Below are positions 1 to 8,548 of a DNA stretch of 64,000 bases, in pieces. The stretch spans positions 62,001-126,000 of the forward strand of contig CATOSU010000010.1 in NCBI GenBank assembly GCA_951812615.1, in the 5' to 3' direction. The DNA is from an uncultured Paracoccaceae bacterium (lineage in GTDB: Bacteria > Pseudomonadota > Alphaproteobacteria > Rhodobacterales > Rhodobacteraceae). Within the stretch, counting starts at the first letter, position 1. The number at the start of each line of letters is the position of its first letter. The notes under the pieces were generated by a model. That model was not told the origin of the DNA and searched no databases. It saw only the letters and a list, made by a program, of their open reading frames with translations. A program made the position numbers and the translations under genes.

Positions 1-642
1 GCCGCGATGGACGATGCGGCCGTCGTCGATGACGGCCATGTCACGCCCCAGCGACTTGGCGAATTCGAAATTCTGCTCGACCAGCAGGATGGTCGCGTGC
101 TCCGCGATTTCCCGGAACGCTTCGGCCATCGCGTCGATGATCGACGGCGCCAGCCCTTTGGTCGGCTCGTCGATCAGGATCAGTTCGCGCGGTTCGATGA
201 TCGCGCGGGCGACCGACAGCATCTGCTTCTGCCCGCCCGAAAGCGACCAGGCCTGTTTGGTCCAGAACGTTTCCAGCGCCGGGAACAGGCGATAAACACG
301 CTGCAGCCGATCGGGATCGAAGGTGCCCTTCGCCGTGGCAAGGATCAGGTTTTCCTCGACCGTGAGACCGCCGAAAATGCCCATGTTCTCGGGCACGAAG
401 GCGATGCCCAGCCGAGCGATGTCGGCGGTGTGAAGCCCGGTGATATCCTGTCCGCGGAACGTGACCGAACCGGGCGAAGGTTTCCACAACCCCATGATCG
501 ACCGCAGCGTGGTGGTCTTGCCGGCGCCGTTGCGGCCCAGAAGGACAAACACACCGCCCTGCGGCACATCCATGGTCACATCATGCAGCACGGCATATTG
601 CCCGATCTGCGTCTGCATCGTCTTCAGCGAAAGAAGGCTCAT
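1..642 (-). CDS. livF: Branched-chain amino acid-type ABC transporter ATPase, LivF (3' end outside window)
   Basis: Translation of the minus strand from the ATG at 642 stays open to base 1 (214 codons). It carries a Walker A GRNGAGKTT (about residues 36-44), an LSGGQKQM signature and a Walker B ending LIDEPTKGLAP, the arrangement of LivF ATPases. Its ATG overlaps the stop of the upstream livG gene by 4 bases (ATGA), so the two are probably translationally coupled. It would energise import together with LivG and the LivH/LivM permeases, which would lie beyond the left edge. The C-terminal end is missing only because the window starts here. The transported substrate cannot be read from the ATPase. 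Confidence 0.93.
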   Translation of the reverse strand, partial: MSLLSLKTMQTQIGQYAVLHDVTMDVPQGGVFVLLGRNGAGKTTTLRSIMGLWKPSPGSVTFRGQDITGLHTADIARLGIAFVPENMGIFGGLTVEENLILATAKGTFDPDRLQRVYRLFPALETFWTKQAWSLSGGQKQMLSVARAIIEPRELILIDEPTKGLAPSIIDAMAEAFREIAEHATILLVEQNFEFAKSLGRDMAVIDDGRIVHRG

Positions 643-1403
643 GCCGGCTCCGTCGATTTGCCGAGATAGACATCGCGCACGATCTGGCTCGACATCACCT
701 CTTCGGGCGGACCGTCAGCCAGCAATTCGCCGTTGTGCAGCACGATGATCCGGTCGGCCAGCGCGCGGACCACGTCCATCTTGTGCTCCACCAGCAGCAC
801 GGTCTTGGTGTGGTCGTGTTTGATCTCGCCGATCAGGTCCAGCACGTCGGGGGTATGGTCCAGCGACATGCCGGCGGTGGGTTCGTCGAACATGTAGATA
901 TCGGGCTCCATGGCCATCAGCAGCGCCACTTCCAGCTTGCGCTGATCGCCATGCGGCAGGGCCGCCGCCGGCAGATACGCCACCCGTTCGAGCTTGGTCG
1001 CCTCCAGATACCGTTCGGCCCGTGCGGTCAGTTCGGTCAGGCTTTCGACACGGGTGAGAAAGCGCCAGCCCTCCCCGGAACGGGCCTGCACGGCGAGGCG
1101 GATGTTTTCCAGAACCGAGAGCTGCGGAAACAGGTTGGTCAGCTGAAACGCGCGCCCGATGCCGTGATGGGCGCGGGCGGAGGGCGCCATTTTGGTAATG
1201 TCCACACCGTCCTTGATCACGGTGCCTGTACTTGCGGCCAGTTGCCCGGAAATCAGGTTGAAATAGGTCGTCTTGCCGGCCCCGTTCGGCCCGACAATCA
1301 CGGTCAGTTCGCCGGGGCGGAAATCGCAGGACACCGCGTTGACGGCGACATGACCGCCGAAGCGTATTGTCAGGTCCCGGGTGGAGAGAGAGGGTTGCGA
1401 CAT
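639..1403 (-). CDS. livG: Branched-chain amino acid-type ABC transporter ATPase, LivG
   Basis: 254 aa, the usual LivG length. The Walker A GPNGAGKTT is at residues 38-46, the LivG-type FNLISG follows it, the Walker B reads IYMFDEPTAGM, and the switch region LLVEHKMDVV is typical. The signature loop is LPHGDQRKLE, close to the family's LSYGEQR. It lies 60 bp downstream of the substrate-binding protein gene, with a strong hairpin in the gap, and overlaps livF. It is a cytoplasmic subunit of a HAAT-family importer. Confidence 0.94.
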   Translation of the reverse strand: MSQPSLSTRDLTIRFGGHVAVNAVSCDFRPGELTVIVGPNGAGKTTYFNLISGQLAASTGTVIKDGVDITKMAPSARAHHGIGRAFQLTNLFPQLSVLENIRLAVQARSGEGWRFLTRVESLTELTARAERYLEATKLERVAYLPAAALPHGDQRKLEVALLMAMEPDIYMFDEPTAGMSLDHTPDVLDLIGEIKHDHTKTVLLVEHKMDVVRALADRIIVLHNGELLADGPPEEVMSSQIVRDVYLGKSTEPA

Positions 1404-1424
1404 GGGGCGCCCTGTTGCTTGGGG

Positions 1425-1448
1425 GCCCCGGCCCGCGCGGGCCGGGGC
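1425..1448 (-). terminator. Perfect GC hairpin between SBP gene and livG
   Basis: The 24 bases form a perfect self-complementary palindrome of G and C only, between the SBP stop and the livG start. There is no T-run. In transporter operons a hairpin just after the binding-protein gene often attenuates read-through or protects the 3' end of the abundant SBP transcript; that role is inferred here. Confidence 0.5.
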
Positions 1449-1463
1449 AGTGACAGGTTCAGA

Positions 1464-2660
1464 TCAGTTCGTGCGGCCGATGGGGATGTCCATCTCTTCT
1501 GCGGTGATCTCGCGCACCAGCTCGGGGATGGCCCAATCGACGTTTTCGTCCACCTTGATCTTGAAGTGATACATGGACTGCAGCGCCTGATGGTCTTCGG
1601 GACGGAACGTCATGGTGCCCTTGGGCGTTTCCCAGCTCATGCCTTCCATGGCTGCGATCAGCGCCTCGGTTTCCCATTCGTCGGCAGTTTCCAGCGCTTT
1701 GACAACGGCCAGCGCAGCCGCCATGCCCCCGGCGGTGAAGAAATCCGGCGGGCCGTCAAACCGTTCCTGATGGGTCGCGACCAGCCAGTCGTTCACTTCG
1801 TTGTTCGGTGCTTCGTAGTAGTAGTAGATCGCGCCTTCCATGCCCGGCACCCGCTTGTAGGTGGGCAGCACCGGAAGGATGTGACCACCGGTCGAGATTT
1901 CGATGTCGAAGCGTTCAGGCTGCATCGCCTTGATCTTGCCCATCGGGTCGCCGCCGCCAGCAACATAGATCAGGATGACCTTGCGGCCCGGCTTGTCCTT
2001 GAGCGCGTTGAACATCCGTTCGGTCGGCGCGGTGAAATCCGTGGTGCCCTGGGGGATGTATTCCTCGGACACGATGGTTGCGCCGGATCCGTCCAGCGCG
2101 GCCTTGAACGCGGTGATCCCGTCACGGCCGAAGGCATAATCCTCGGCCAGCGTGGCGACATAGAGGTTTTCGTCCGGTGCCAGCGCGAGGGCCTGCGCCT
2201 GCATGTCCATCGACGAGTTGCGCGAGGTCTTGAACACATAGCGGTTGCTGTCGGGACCGGTCAGGCTGTCGGCCACGGCGGGTTCGACGATCAGGATCTT
2301 TTCGTATTCCTCCGCGATCGGCAGCAGGCCCTTGGTCACACCCGAGGACGTGGCGCCAACCGCCAGCAGAACCTCGTCGTCGCCATAGGCCTCGGCCAGA
2401 ACCGCGCGGGCGACGTCCGGCTTGAACTGCGTGTCCTTGTGGATGATCTCGATCGGGTGGCCCTTGACCATGCCGGTGCCGCCGGTGGCATATTCAATAC
2501 CCAGCTCGAACCCGGTCTGGGCCTGCTTCGAGAACACCTCGAACGCGTGGCCGGAAATGCCGTGCACCAGCGCGATCTTGACCGGATCTTCGGCCAGCGC
2601 GGGGCCGCTGACGGTCAGGCCCAGCGCCGCCACGCCAAGTATCTTCTTCAGTCTTCTCAT
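1464..2660 (-). CDS. ABC transporter substrate-binding protein, Leu/Ile/Val/amide family
   Basis: 398 aa periplasmic binding protein of the HAAT (peripla_BP_6) family. The start at 2660 is preferred over the longer frame because GGAGG lies just upstream and the first ~23 residues then form a good signal peptide ending PALA. The mature protein begins EDPVKIALVHGISG, the usual opening strand of these proteins. It is the first gene of the operon with livG and livF. The ligand is not determinable; the family binds branched-chain amino acids, amides and urea. The divergent PAS-LuxR gene 109 bp away is a candidate regulator. Confidence 0.88.
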   Translation of the reverse strand: MRRLKKILGVAALGLTVSGPALAEDPVKIALVHGISGHAFEVFSKQAQTGFELGIEYATGGTGMVKGHPIEIIHKDTQFKPDVARAVLAEAYGDDEVLLAVGATSSGVTKGLLPIAEEYEKILIVEPAVADSLTGPDSNRYVFKTSRNSSMDMQAQALALAPDENLYVATLAEDYAFGRDGITAFKAALDGSGATIVSEEYIPQGTTDFTAPTERMFNALKDKPGRKVILIYVAGGGDPMGKIKAMQPERFDIEISTGGHILPVLPTYKRVPGMEGAIYYYYEAPNNEVNDWLVATHQERFDGPPDFFTAGGMAAALAVVKALETADEWETEALIAAMEGMSWETPKGTMTFRPEDHQALQSMYHFKIKVDENVDWAIPELVREITAEEMDIPIGRTN

Positions 2661-2769
2661 AGGATCCTCCCACAAATCACCCGGGCCAGACCAGCGTTGC
2701 ACAAGCCGGTCCCGGACAGTAAATTAGCGATGTTCCAAGGTCCCAGAACGCCGCACCGGGGGCAATATC

Positions 2770-3363
2770 GTGGAAACACGTATCGAAGAATGCTATCGCA
2801 GCGGCAGCTTTGCCGAACTGGCCTTTACCTACGCGCCGGTCGGTCTGGTCGTGACCGAAAACCGGGTCATACGGGATTGCAATCTGGCCTTTGCAGCGAT
2901 GTTTGGCTACGAGCCGGACGAGCTGAAAGACAGCGTTTTTTCAATCCTCTACCCGTCCAACGAAGAGTTTGCCAACATCCGTGACCGCGGCGTGACCCGG
3001 CTGCGCGACACCAATCGGTACTGGGACGAACGGATCATGGCGCGCAAGGACGGCACCCTGTTCTGGTGCCGGGTCCGGGGGTATTCGTTCACACCGGAAG
3101 TGCCGCTGCAGCGCGCCGTCTGGAGCTTTGCCGACCTGTCCGAGGACCGCCCCTACAAGGAACTGACCCGCCGTGAGCGCGAAATCGTGTCCTATATCGC
3201 CGATGGTCTGACCAGCAAGGAAATCGCGATCAAGCTGGATCTGTCCTATCGCACGGTCGAGGTCTACCGCGCGAAGCTTCTGAAAAAGTTCGGGGTTCCC
3301 AATTCCAACGCGCTGTTTCACGCGCTGGGCGACATCGATTCAGATCATATCGTTCGCCGTTAG
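2770..3363 (+). CDS. PAS domain LuxR-type transcriptional regulator
   Basis: 197 aa starting at a GTG. Residues ~20-125 resemble a PAS sensor domain (APVGLVVTENRVIRDCN, followed by a DGTLFWCR strand). Residues ~132-190 are a LuxR/GerE helix-turn-helix (ELTRREREIV, GLTSKEIA, RTVEVYRAKLLKKFGV). It is divergent from the Liv-type transporter operon across ~110 bp, so it may control it in response to a small ligand; that is inference from position. It ends at TAG, which shows that TAG is an ordinary stop here. Confidence 0.88.
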   Translation: METRIEECYRSGSFAELAFTYAPVGLVVTENRVIRDCNLAFAAMFGYEPDELKDSVFSILYPSNEEFANIRDRGVTRLRDTNRYWDERIMARKDGTLFWCRVRGYSFTPEVPLQRAVWSFADLSEDRPYKELTRREREIVSYIADGLTSKEIAIKLDLSYRTVEVYRAKLLKKFGVPNSNALFHALGDIDSDHIVRR

Positions 3364-3780
3364 CGTCGTAGGCACCTGCGTCCACGGGGCGCGACGCCGT
3401 GCCGCGGGAACTTTCTGCACCTGCAAACATGGCGGATTTTCAGAATTGTAAAGAAATCCCGCCATTGGACCGTTTTTCGAACGCGCCGACAATATCCTTT
3501 AAAATATAGATTTTTTAGAAAATTTGAAAACGTTTTTACAGCTTCATTGCATTTTAAGAATAGATTCTTGACAGGTCCCAGCCGGATTCCGGACCAAAGA
3601 TGCCGCAACGGCAAAGGCGCGTGCTAAGACGCCATGGAATCGTAAGGACGCACGCACAAGGCGCGCATCAGACGGTGTCAGAGGAACGCGACGACGCGGT
3701 TGGACGCCTCGTCTGCCGGATCCCGAACCGGGCGGCAGACGACGGCAGATCCAATTCGGACACGCGCCAAGGAGGAAACA
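3364..3780. other. Intergenic region upstream of adk, AT-rich, possible promoter
   Basis: About 417 bp with no supportable gene. Bases ~3430-3560 are clearly more AT-rich than the surroundings. A TTGACA hexamer at 3568-3573 could be the -35 box of an adk promoter; the -10 region 17 bases downstream (GACCAA) is poor. The adk ribosome site AAGGAGG lies just before 3781. Confidence 0.4.
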
Positions 3781-4467
3781 ATGGACGGAACCCAGATCAA
3801 GCCAACTGCAGTGAACCTTGTGCTGCTCGGACCGCCGGGCGCGGGCAAGGGAACACAGGCGCGCAAGCTGGAAGAGGCGTTCGATCTCAAGCAGCTGTCG
3901 ACGGGTGATCTGCTGCGGGCCGCTGTTGCAGCCGGCACCGAGGCCGGGCTTGCCGCCAAGGCGGTGATGGAACGCGGCGATCTGGTTTCCGACGACATCG
4001 TGATTGCCATCCTGCGCGATCGTCTGTCCGATGATGATTGCGCCGGCGGCGTGATTTTCGACGGGTTTCCGCGTACCACCGTTCAGGCAGGTGCGCTGGA
4101 CGAGCTGATGTCCGAAACCGGTCAGACGATCACGGCGGCGATCAGCCTTGAAGTGGACGATGCCGCGATGATCGAGCGCATTTCCGGCCGCTACACCTGT
4201 AGCGCCTGCGGCGAAGGTTATCACGACAGCTTCAAGACCCCCGCGAAAGAAGGCGTCTGCGACAATTGCGGCGGCAGCGATTTCAAGCGCCGCGCCGACG
4301 ACAACGCCGAAACCGTTGCACAAAGGCTCAAGGCCTATCACGCCGATACGGCCCCGCTCATCGCCTATTACGCCGACCAGCAGGTGCTTCAGGGCGTCGA
4401 TGCGATGCAGCCCATCGACGCCGTCGAAAACGACCTGAAGGCCATCGTCCAAACGGCGCTGGCATGA
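3781..4467 (+). CDS. adk: Adenylate kinase with zinc-type lid
   Basis: 228 aa. It interconverts ATP + AMP and 2 ADP in the cytoplasm. The start at 3781 is chosen because of the strong AAGGAGG 7-8 bases upstream; a longer in-frame start at 3700 has none. The P-loop GPPGAGKGT is at residues 17-25, FDGFPRT is the NMP-side motif, and the lid carries four cysteines (CSAC and CDNC). The gene sits beside an acetate-type symporter rather than in a ribosomal operon. AMP produced by acyl-CoA synthetases using the imported acid would need an adenylate kinase, a plausible reason for the pairing (inference). Confidence 0.95.
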   Translation: MDGTQIKPTAVNLVLLGPPGAGKGTQARKLEEAFDLKQLSTGDLLRAAVAAGTEAGLAAKAVMERGDLVSDDIVIAILRDRLSDDDCAGGVIFDGFPRTTVQAGALDELMSETGQTITAAISLEVDDAAMIERISGRYTCSACGEGYHDSFKTPAKEGVCDNCGGSDFKRRADDNAETVAQRLKAYHADTAPLIAYYADQQVLQGVDAMQPIDAVENDLKAIVQTALA

Positions 4468-4474
4468 CGACCGC

Positions 4475-4494
4475 GGCGCCCCTGACCGGGCGCC
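4475..4494 (+). terminator. Hairpin after adk
   Basis: Seven-base GC arms (GGCGCCC / GGGCGCC) with a 6-base loop lie just after the adk stop. The T-run is weak, so it could be an attenuator between adk and the symporter genes rather than a full terminator. Confidence 0.45.
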
Positions 4495-4533
4495 ATTCCT
4501 GAAACTGTTAGAGAATTTGAGGAGTTAATCAAA

Positions 4534-4788
4534 ATGTCTGACGACAAAGACAACGCCTATTGGTCCGCCAATCTGCGTATCATCGCCTGGAGCCTGGTCA
4601 TCTGGGCCCTGGTGTCTTTCGGCTTCGGCATCCTGCTCAGGCCGCTTCTTTCCGGTATCGCCGTCGGCGGCACCGACCTGGGCTTTTGGTTTGCCCAGCA
4701 GGGTTCGATCCTCGTCTTCCTGGCGCTGATCTTCAACTACGCCTGGCGCATGAACAAGCTCGACCACGAGCACGGCGTCGACGAATAA
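4534..4788 (+). CDS. DUF4212 small membrane subunit of sodium:solute symporter
   Basis: 84 aa with two predicted membrane helices (about residues 15-37 and 50-72) separated by a short loop with GGTDLGFWFAQQG. Such DUF4212 proteins are found directly before VC_2705-type SSS symporters, as here (15 bp gap). The start has a GAGGAG site. It is probably an accessory subunit of the downstream carrier; its exact role is not established from sequence. Confidence 0.9.
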   Translation: MSDDKDNAYWSANLRIIAWSLVIWALVSFGFGILLRPLLSGIAVGGTDLGFWFAQQGSILVFLALIFNYAWRMNKLDHEHGVDE

Positions 4789-4803
4789 AGAGGACCAGGG
4801 ACA

Positions 4804-6591
4804 ATGGATCAATTCGTAATCAACCTGCTGTTTGTTGGCGCGTCCTTTGCGCTCTACATCGGCATCGCGATCTGGGCCCGCGCGGGTTCCACATCTGAAT
4901 TCTACGCCGCCGGTCGCGGCGTTCACCCTGTCACCAACGGGATGGCAACCGCCGCCGACTGGATGTCGGCCGCGTCGTTCATTTCGATGGCCGGCCTGAT
5001 CGCCTTTGTCGGCTATGACAACTCGACCTTCCTGATGGGCTGGACCGGCGGTTACGTGCTGCTGGCGCTTTTGCTGGCCCCCTACCTGCGGAAGTTTGGC
5101 AAGTTCACAGTGTCGGAATTCATCGGCGACCGTTTCTACAGCTCGACCGCGCGCCTTGTGGCGGTGATCTGCCTGATCGTGGCCTCGACCACATACGTGA
5201 TCGGCCAGATGACCGGCGTTGGCGTGGCCTTTGGCCGCTTCCTCGAAGTGTCCAATACCGCCGGCCTGCTGATCGGTGCCTGTGTGGTGTTTGCCTACGC
5301 GGTGTTCGGCGGCATGAAGGGTGTGACCTATACCCAGGTGGCACAATACTGCGTGCTGATCCTGGCCTATACGATCCCGGCTGTCTTCATCTCGCTGCAG
5401 CTGACCGGCAACCCGATCCCGGGTCTGGGTCTCTTTGGCGACCACGCGGCAAGCGGTGAACCGCTGCTGGCCAAGCTCGACCAGATCGTTACCGAACTGG
5501 GCTTTGCCGAATACACCGCGCATAACGCCGACACGCTGAACATGGTGCTGTTTACCCTGTCGCTGATGATCGGGACCGCGGGTCTGCCGCACGTCATCAT
5601 GCGCTTTTTCACCGTGCCGAAAGTGGCCGACGCGCGCTGGTCCGCCGGCTGGACGCTGGTGTTCATCGCGCTGCTCTATCTGACGGCTCCGGCTGTTGGT
5701 GGTATGGCGCGTCTGAACATCACCGAGATGTTCTGGCCGAACGGGACACAGGAAGCCGCGGTTTCCGTCGAAACGATCGAGAACGACGCCGACTACAACT
5801 GGATGCTGACATGGCAGAAGACCGGGTTGCTCGACTGGGAAGACAAGAACGGCGACAGCCTGATCCAGTACTACAACGACAAGAACCCGGAGATGCAGGA
5901 AAAGGCCGCCGAAGCGGGCTGGACCGGCAACGAGCTGACCAAGTTCAACCGTGACATCCTGGTGCTTGCCAACCCCGAGATCGCCAACCTGCCCAGCTGG
6001 GTGATCGGCCTTGTCGCCGCCGGTGGTCTGGCTGCGGCGCTGTCGACCGCGGCGGGGCTTTTGCTGGCGATTTCCTCGGCGGTGAGCCACGACCTGATCA
6101 AGGGTCAGCTCAACCCGCGGATCTCGGAGAAGGGCGAACTCTTGTCGGCGCGGATCGCAATGGCAGTGGCCATCGTGGTTGCAACCTATCTGGGCCTGAA
6201 TCCCCCGGGCTTTGCCGCTCAGACGGTGGCGCTGGCCTTCGGTCTGGCCGCAGCCTCGATCTTCCCGGCTCTGATGATGGGTATCTTCTCCAAGAAGATC
6301 AACAATCACGGCGCGGTTGCAGGTATGCTGGCCGGTTTGCTGGTGACCCTGCTCTACATCTTCCTGCATAAGGGCTGGTTCTTCATCCCCGGCACCAACA
6401 GCTTCTCCGATGCGGATCCGCTGCTGGGCACGATCAAGTCGACCTCGTTCGGCGCGATCGGTGCGGCGATCAACTTCGCGGTGGCCTATGTCGTGTCCAA
6501 CATGACCAAGCCGCTGCCGAAGGAAATCATCGAGCTGGTGGAAAGCGTGCGCATTCCGCGCGGCGCCGGTGCCGCGCAGGACGGCCACTAA
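4804..6591 (+). CDS. Sodium:solute symporter, acetate/monocarboxylate type (VC_2705 subfamily)
   Basis: 595 aa, polytopic, about 13 membrane helices. N-terminal EFYAAGRGVHPVTNGMATAADWMSAASF is the hallmark of the ActP-like SSS branch. Residues ~320-390 form a hydrophilic insert (around DYNWMLTWQK to TKFNRD) seen in the VC_2705 subfamily but absent from ActP proper. Related carriers import acetate and other short monocarboxylates with Na+ or H+. It forms a two-gene unit with the DUF4212 subunit and is followed by a hairpin. The exact substrate is not known from sequence. Confidence 0.92.
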   Translation: MDQFVINLLFVGASFALYIGIAIWARAGSTSEFYAAGRGVHPVTNGMATAADWMSAASFISMAGLIAFVGYDNSTFLMGWTGGYVLLALLLAPYLRKFGKFTVSEFIGDRFYSSTARLVAVICLIVASTTYVIGQMTGVGVAFGRFLEVSNTAGLLIGACVVFAYAVFGGMKGVTYTQVAQYCVLILAYTIPAVFISLQLTGNPIPGLGLFGDHAASGEPLLAKLDQIVTELGFAEYTAHNADTLNMVLFTLSLMIGTAGLPHVIMRFFTVPKVADARWSAGWTLVFIALLYLTAPAVGGMARLNITEMFWPNGTQEAAVSVETIENDADYNWMLTWQKTGLLDWEDKNGDSLIQYYNDKNPEMQEKAAEAGWTGNELTKFNRDILVLANPEIANLPSWVIGLVAAGGLAAALSTAAGLLLAISSAVSHDLIKGQLNPRISEKGELLSARIAMAVAIVVATYLGLNPPGFAAQTVALAFGLAAASIFPALMMGIFSKKINNHGAVAGMLAGLLVTLLYIFLHKGWFFIPGTNSFSDADPLLGTIKSTSFGAIGAAINFAVAYVVSNMTKPLPKEIIELVESVRIPRGAGAAQDGH

Positions 6592-6598
6592 ACCAACC

Positions 6599-6623
6599 GG
6601 AGGCGCCCCCAACGGGCGCCTCC
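6599..6623 (+). terminator. Hairpin terminator after the symporter
   Basis: Ten-base arms (GGAGGCGCCC / GGGCGCCTCC) with a 5-base loop lie 7 bp after the symporter stop. C-rich rather than T-rich sequence follows, so termination strength is uncertain. Confidence 0.6.
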
Positions 6624-6705
6624 CCCCTTCCCGGCCGTGAATTCCTGGCCGGAAAACCCTTTTGGATCATTTTCGTTTCCGCCTCATTAGTCGAAGGTGT
6701 GCCGC

Positions 6706-8538
6706 ATGGCCGACGACCCGACCCACCCCATCGACCGCCTGCTGCGGATCCCCCCGTTTTCCGATCTGCCGCCGGACGAGGCAGCGGTGCTGGCCGGTGT
6801 CGCAGCAGAACGCCACGCCGCGCCCGGTGACGTGATCTTTGCCGAAGGCGAGGTTCTGCCCGGTCTGTTTGTCATCCTGTCCGGCACGGCCGAGATCCGG
6901 TCCGGCGACGATGACGTCGTTTCCCATCGCGGGGCCGGGGATATCATCGGCGAACGCGGGCTGTTGCGCGAAGGCCGCGCGATGCTGACGGCGCGGGCCT
7001 CGGAGCCCTGCGATCTGCTGGTCGTTCCGGCGGCCCGGTTCCATCACCTGATCGACACCATACCGGCCTTTGCCCGCTGGTTCGACCGCGCCCGGCCTTC
7101 GGACCCCACGGCGGATGACGGGCCTTATGCGACAGGGCTGATGTCGCTGCAGGTGTCCGACATGATGAGCCGCGATCCGGTCATCTGCGCCCATGACGCA
7201 ACCGCGCAGGACGTGGCCGTGATCATGCGCGACCGCGGCATCAGCTCGATCCTCGTGATGGACGGCGAAACACTGGCCGGGATCGTCACGGTGCACGATC
7301 TGGTCAACAAGGTGCTGGCCGAAGGGCGGTCCGGGGATCTGCCGGTCGACAGGGTGATGACCGCCGATCCGGTGACGATCGCGCCCGGCGCGGTCGGGCT
7401 GGATGCGCTGATGCTGATGGCTAAGCGCGGCATCAACCACCTGCCCGTCGCCGACCGGTCGGGACAGATGGTCGGAATGATCGGACGCACCGACCTGTTC
7501 CGCCAGCAGGCGACGACGGCCAGCCACATGGCCTCGGAGCTGGTGGCTGCCGACAGCGCGTCCGCGATGACGGCCGTGATGGCGCGCCTGCTCGGGCTGC
7601 TGAGCCACCTCACCGCTGCTGGCACGAGGCCGGATGCGATCTGCCGCCGGATCACCGACCTGACAGACGCGGCCACGCGCCGCCTGCTGACGCTGGCCGA
7701 GGCAAAGCTGGGCCCGGCACCGGTGCCTTATCTCTGGGCTGCCTGCGGCAGCCAGGGGCGCCGTGAACAGACCGGCGTTTCGGATCAGGACAACTGCCTG
7801 ATCCTCGACGACGCCTTCGCGCCCGAACATGATGCGTACTTCGCCGATCTGGCCGGTTTCGTGTCCGACGGGCTGAACGAAATCGGGTTCGTTTACTGCC
7901 CCGGCGACATGATGGCGACAAACCCGAAGTGGCGGCAGCCGGTACGGGTCTGGAAAAACTACTTTGCCAAATGGATCGACGAACCCGACGAGATGGCGCA
8001 GATGCTGGCCTCGGTCATGTTCGACCTGCGGCCGATCGCGGGGACCGCGTTGCTGTTCGAAGGGCTTCACGACGCCACGCTGGCACGCGCCAAGGGCAAT
8101 TCAATCTTTGTGCGCCACATGATCGGCAATTCGCTGAAACACGCGCCACCGCTGGGTCTGTTCGGCGGCATCGCCCCGATCCGGTCCGGCGATCACAAGA
8201 ACACAGTCGATCTGAAACATGCCGGCGTGGTGCCGGTCGTCGATCTGGCGCGGGTCTATGCCCTGCGCGGGGCCATCGCCGAGGTCGGCACCCGCGAACG
8301 CATCATCGCCGCCGGCGAGGCAGGCATCGTGTCGGAAACCGGCGCGCGGGATCTGCTGGACGCGTTCGACCTGATCTCGGAAACCCGGCTGCGGCATCAG
8401 GCGCGGCAGATTGCGGACGGAACCGCGCCCGACAACTTCCTCGCCCCTGCGTCGCTGTCGGAACTGGGCCGCAACCATCTGCGCGATGCCTTTCTCGTGG
8501 TAAGGACAATGCAATCTGCCCTTGGTCACGGTATCTGA
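6706..8538 (+). CDS. cNMP-binding / CBS pair / DUF294 nucleotidyltransferase-like protein
   Basis: 610 aa cytoplasmic signalling protein. Residues ~1-125 are a cyclic-nucleotide-binding-like fold, ~150-275 two CBS domains (SDMMSRDPV, VDRVMTADPV), ~300-440 a DUF294 nucleotidyltransferase core with GSQGRR near residue 348 and a DQD motif shortly after, and the rest the DUF294 C-terminal helical domain. The core resembles GlnD-type uridylyltransferases, so it may nucleotidylate a partner in response to adenine nucleotides bound at the CBS pair; the target is unknown. ATG 6706 is preferred to GTG 6697 because GAAGG precedes it. It starts a tight four-gene unit ending at 11427. Confidence 0.88.
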   Translation: MADDPTHPIDRLLRIPPFSDLPPDEAAVLAGVAAERHAAPGDVIFAEGEVLPGLFVILSGTAEIRSGDDDVVSHRGAGDIIGERGLLREGRAMLTARASEPCDLLVVPAARFHHLIDTIPAFARWFDRARPSDPTADDGPYATGLMSLQVSDMMSRDPVICAHDATAQDVAVIMRDRGISSILVMDGETLAGIVTVHDLVNKVLAEGRSGDLPVDRVMTADPVTIAPGAVGLDALMLMAKRGINHLPVADRSGQMVGMIGRTDLFRQQATTASHMASELVAADSASAMTAVMARLLGLLSHLTAAGTRPDAICRRITDLTDAATRRLLTLAEAKLGPAPVPYLWAACGSQGRREQTGVSDQDNCLILDDAFAPEHDAYFADLAGFVSDGLNEIGFVYCPGDMMATNPKWRQPVRVWKNYFAKWIDEPDEMAQMLASVMFDLRPIAGTALLFEGLHDATLARAKGNSIFVRHMIGNSLKHAPPLGLFGGIAPIRSGDHKNTVDLKHAGVVPVVDLARVYALRGAIAEVGTRERIIAAGEAGIVSETGARDLLDAFDLISETRLRHQARQIADGTAPDNFLAPASLSELGRNHLRDAFLVVRTMQSALGHGI

Positions 8539-8548
8539 GGAGAAAACC

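Noticed and set aside
735-2984. Very long + strand frame (749 codons) across the Liv transporter genes
   Set aside because: It is antisense to livG and the SBP gene, which have clear domains. GC-rich codon usage leaves opposite frames open; the translation has no recognisable domain.
4525-6612. 695-codon minus frame opposite the symporter
   Set aside because: Antisense shadow of the DUF4212 and SSS genes; translation is His/Gly/Arg-rich without a fold.
6667-8070. 467-codon minus frame opposite the DUF294 gene
   Set aside because: Shadow of a clearly domain-bearing gene; no domain or ribosome site of its own.
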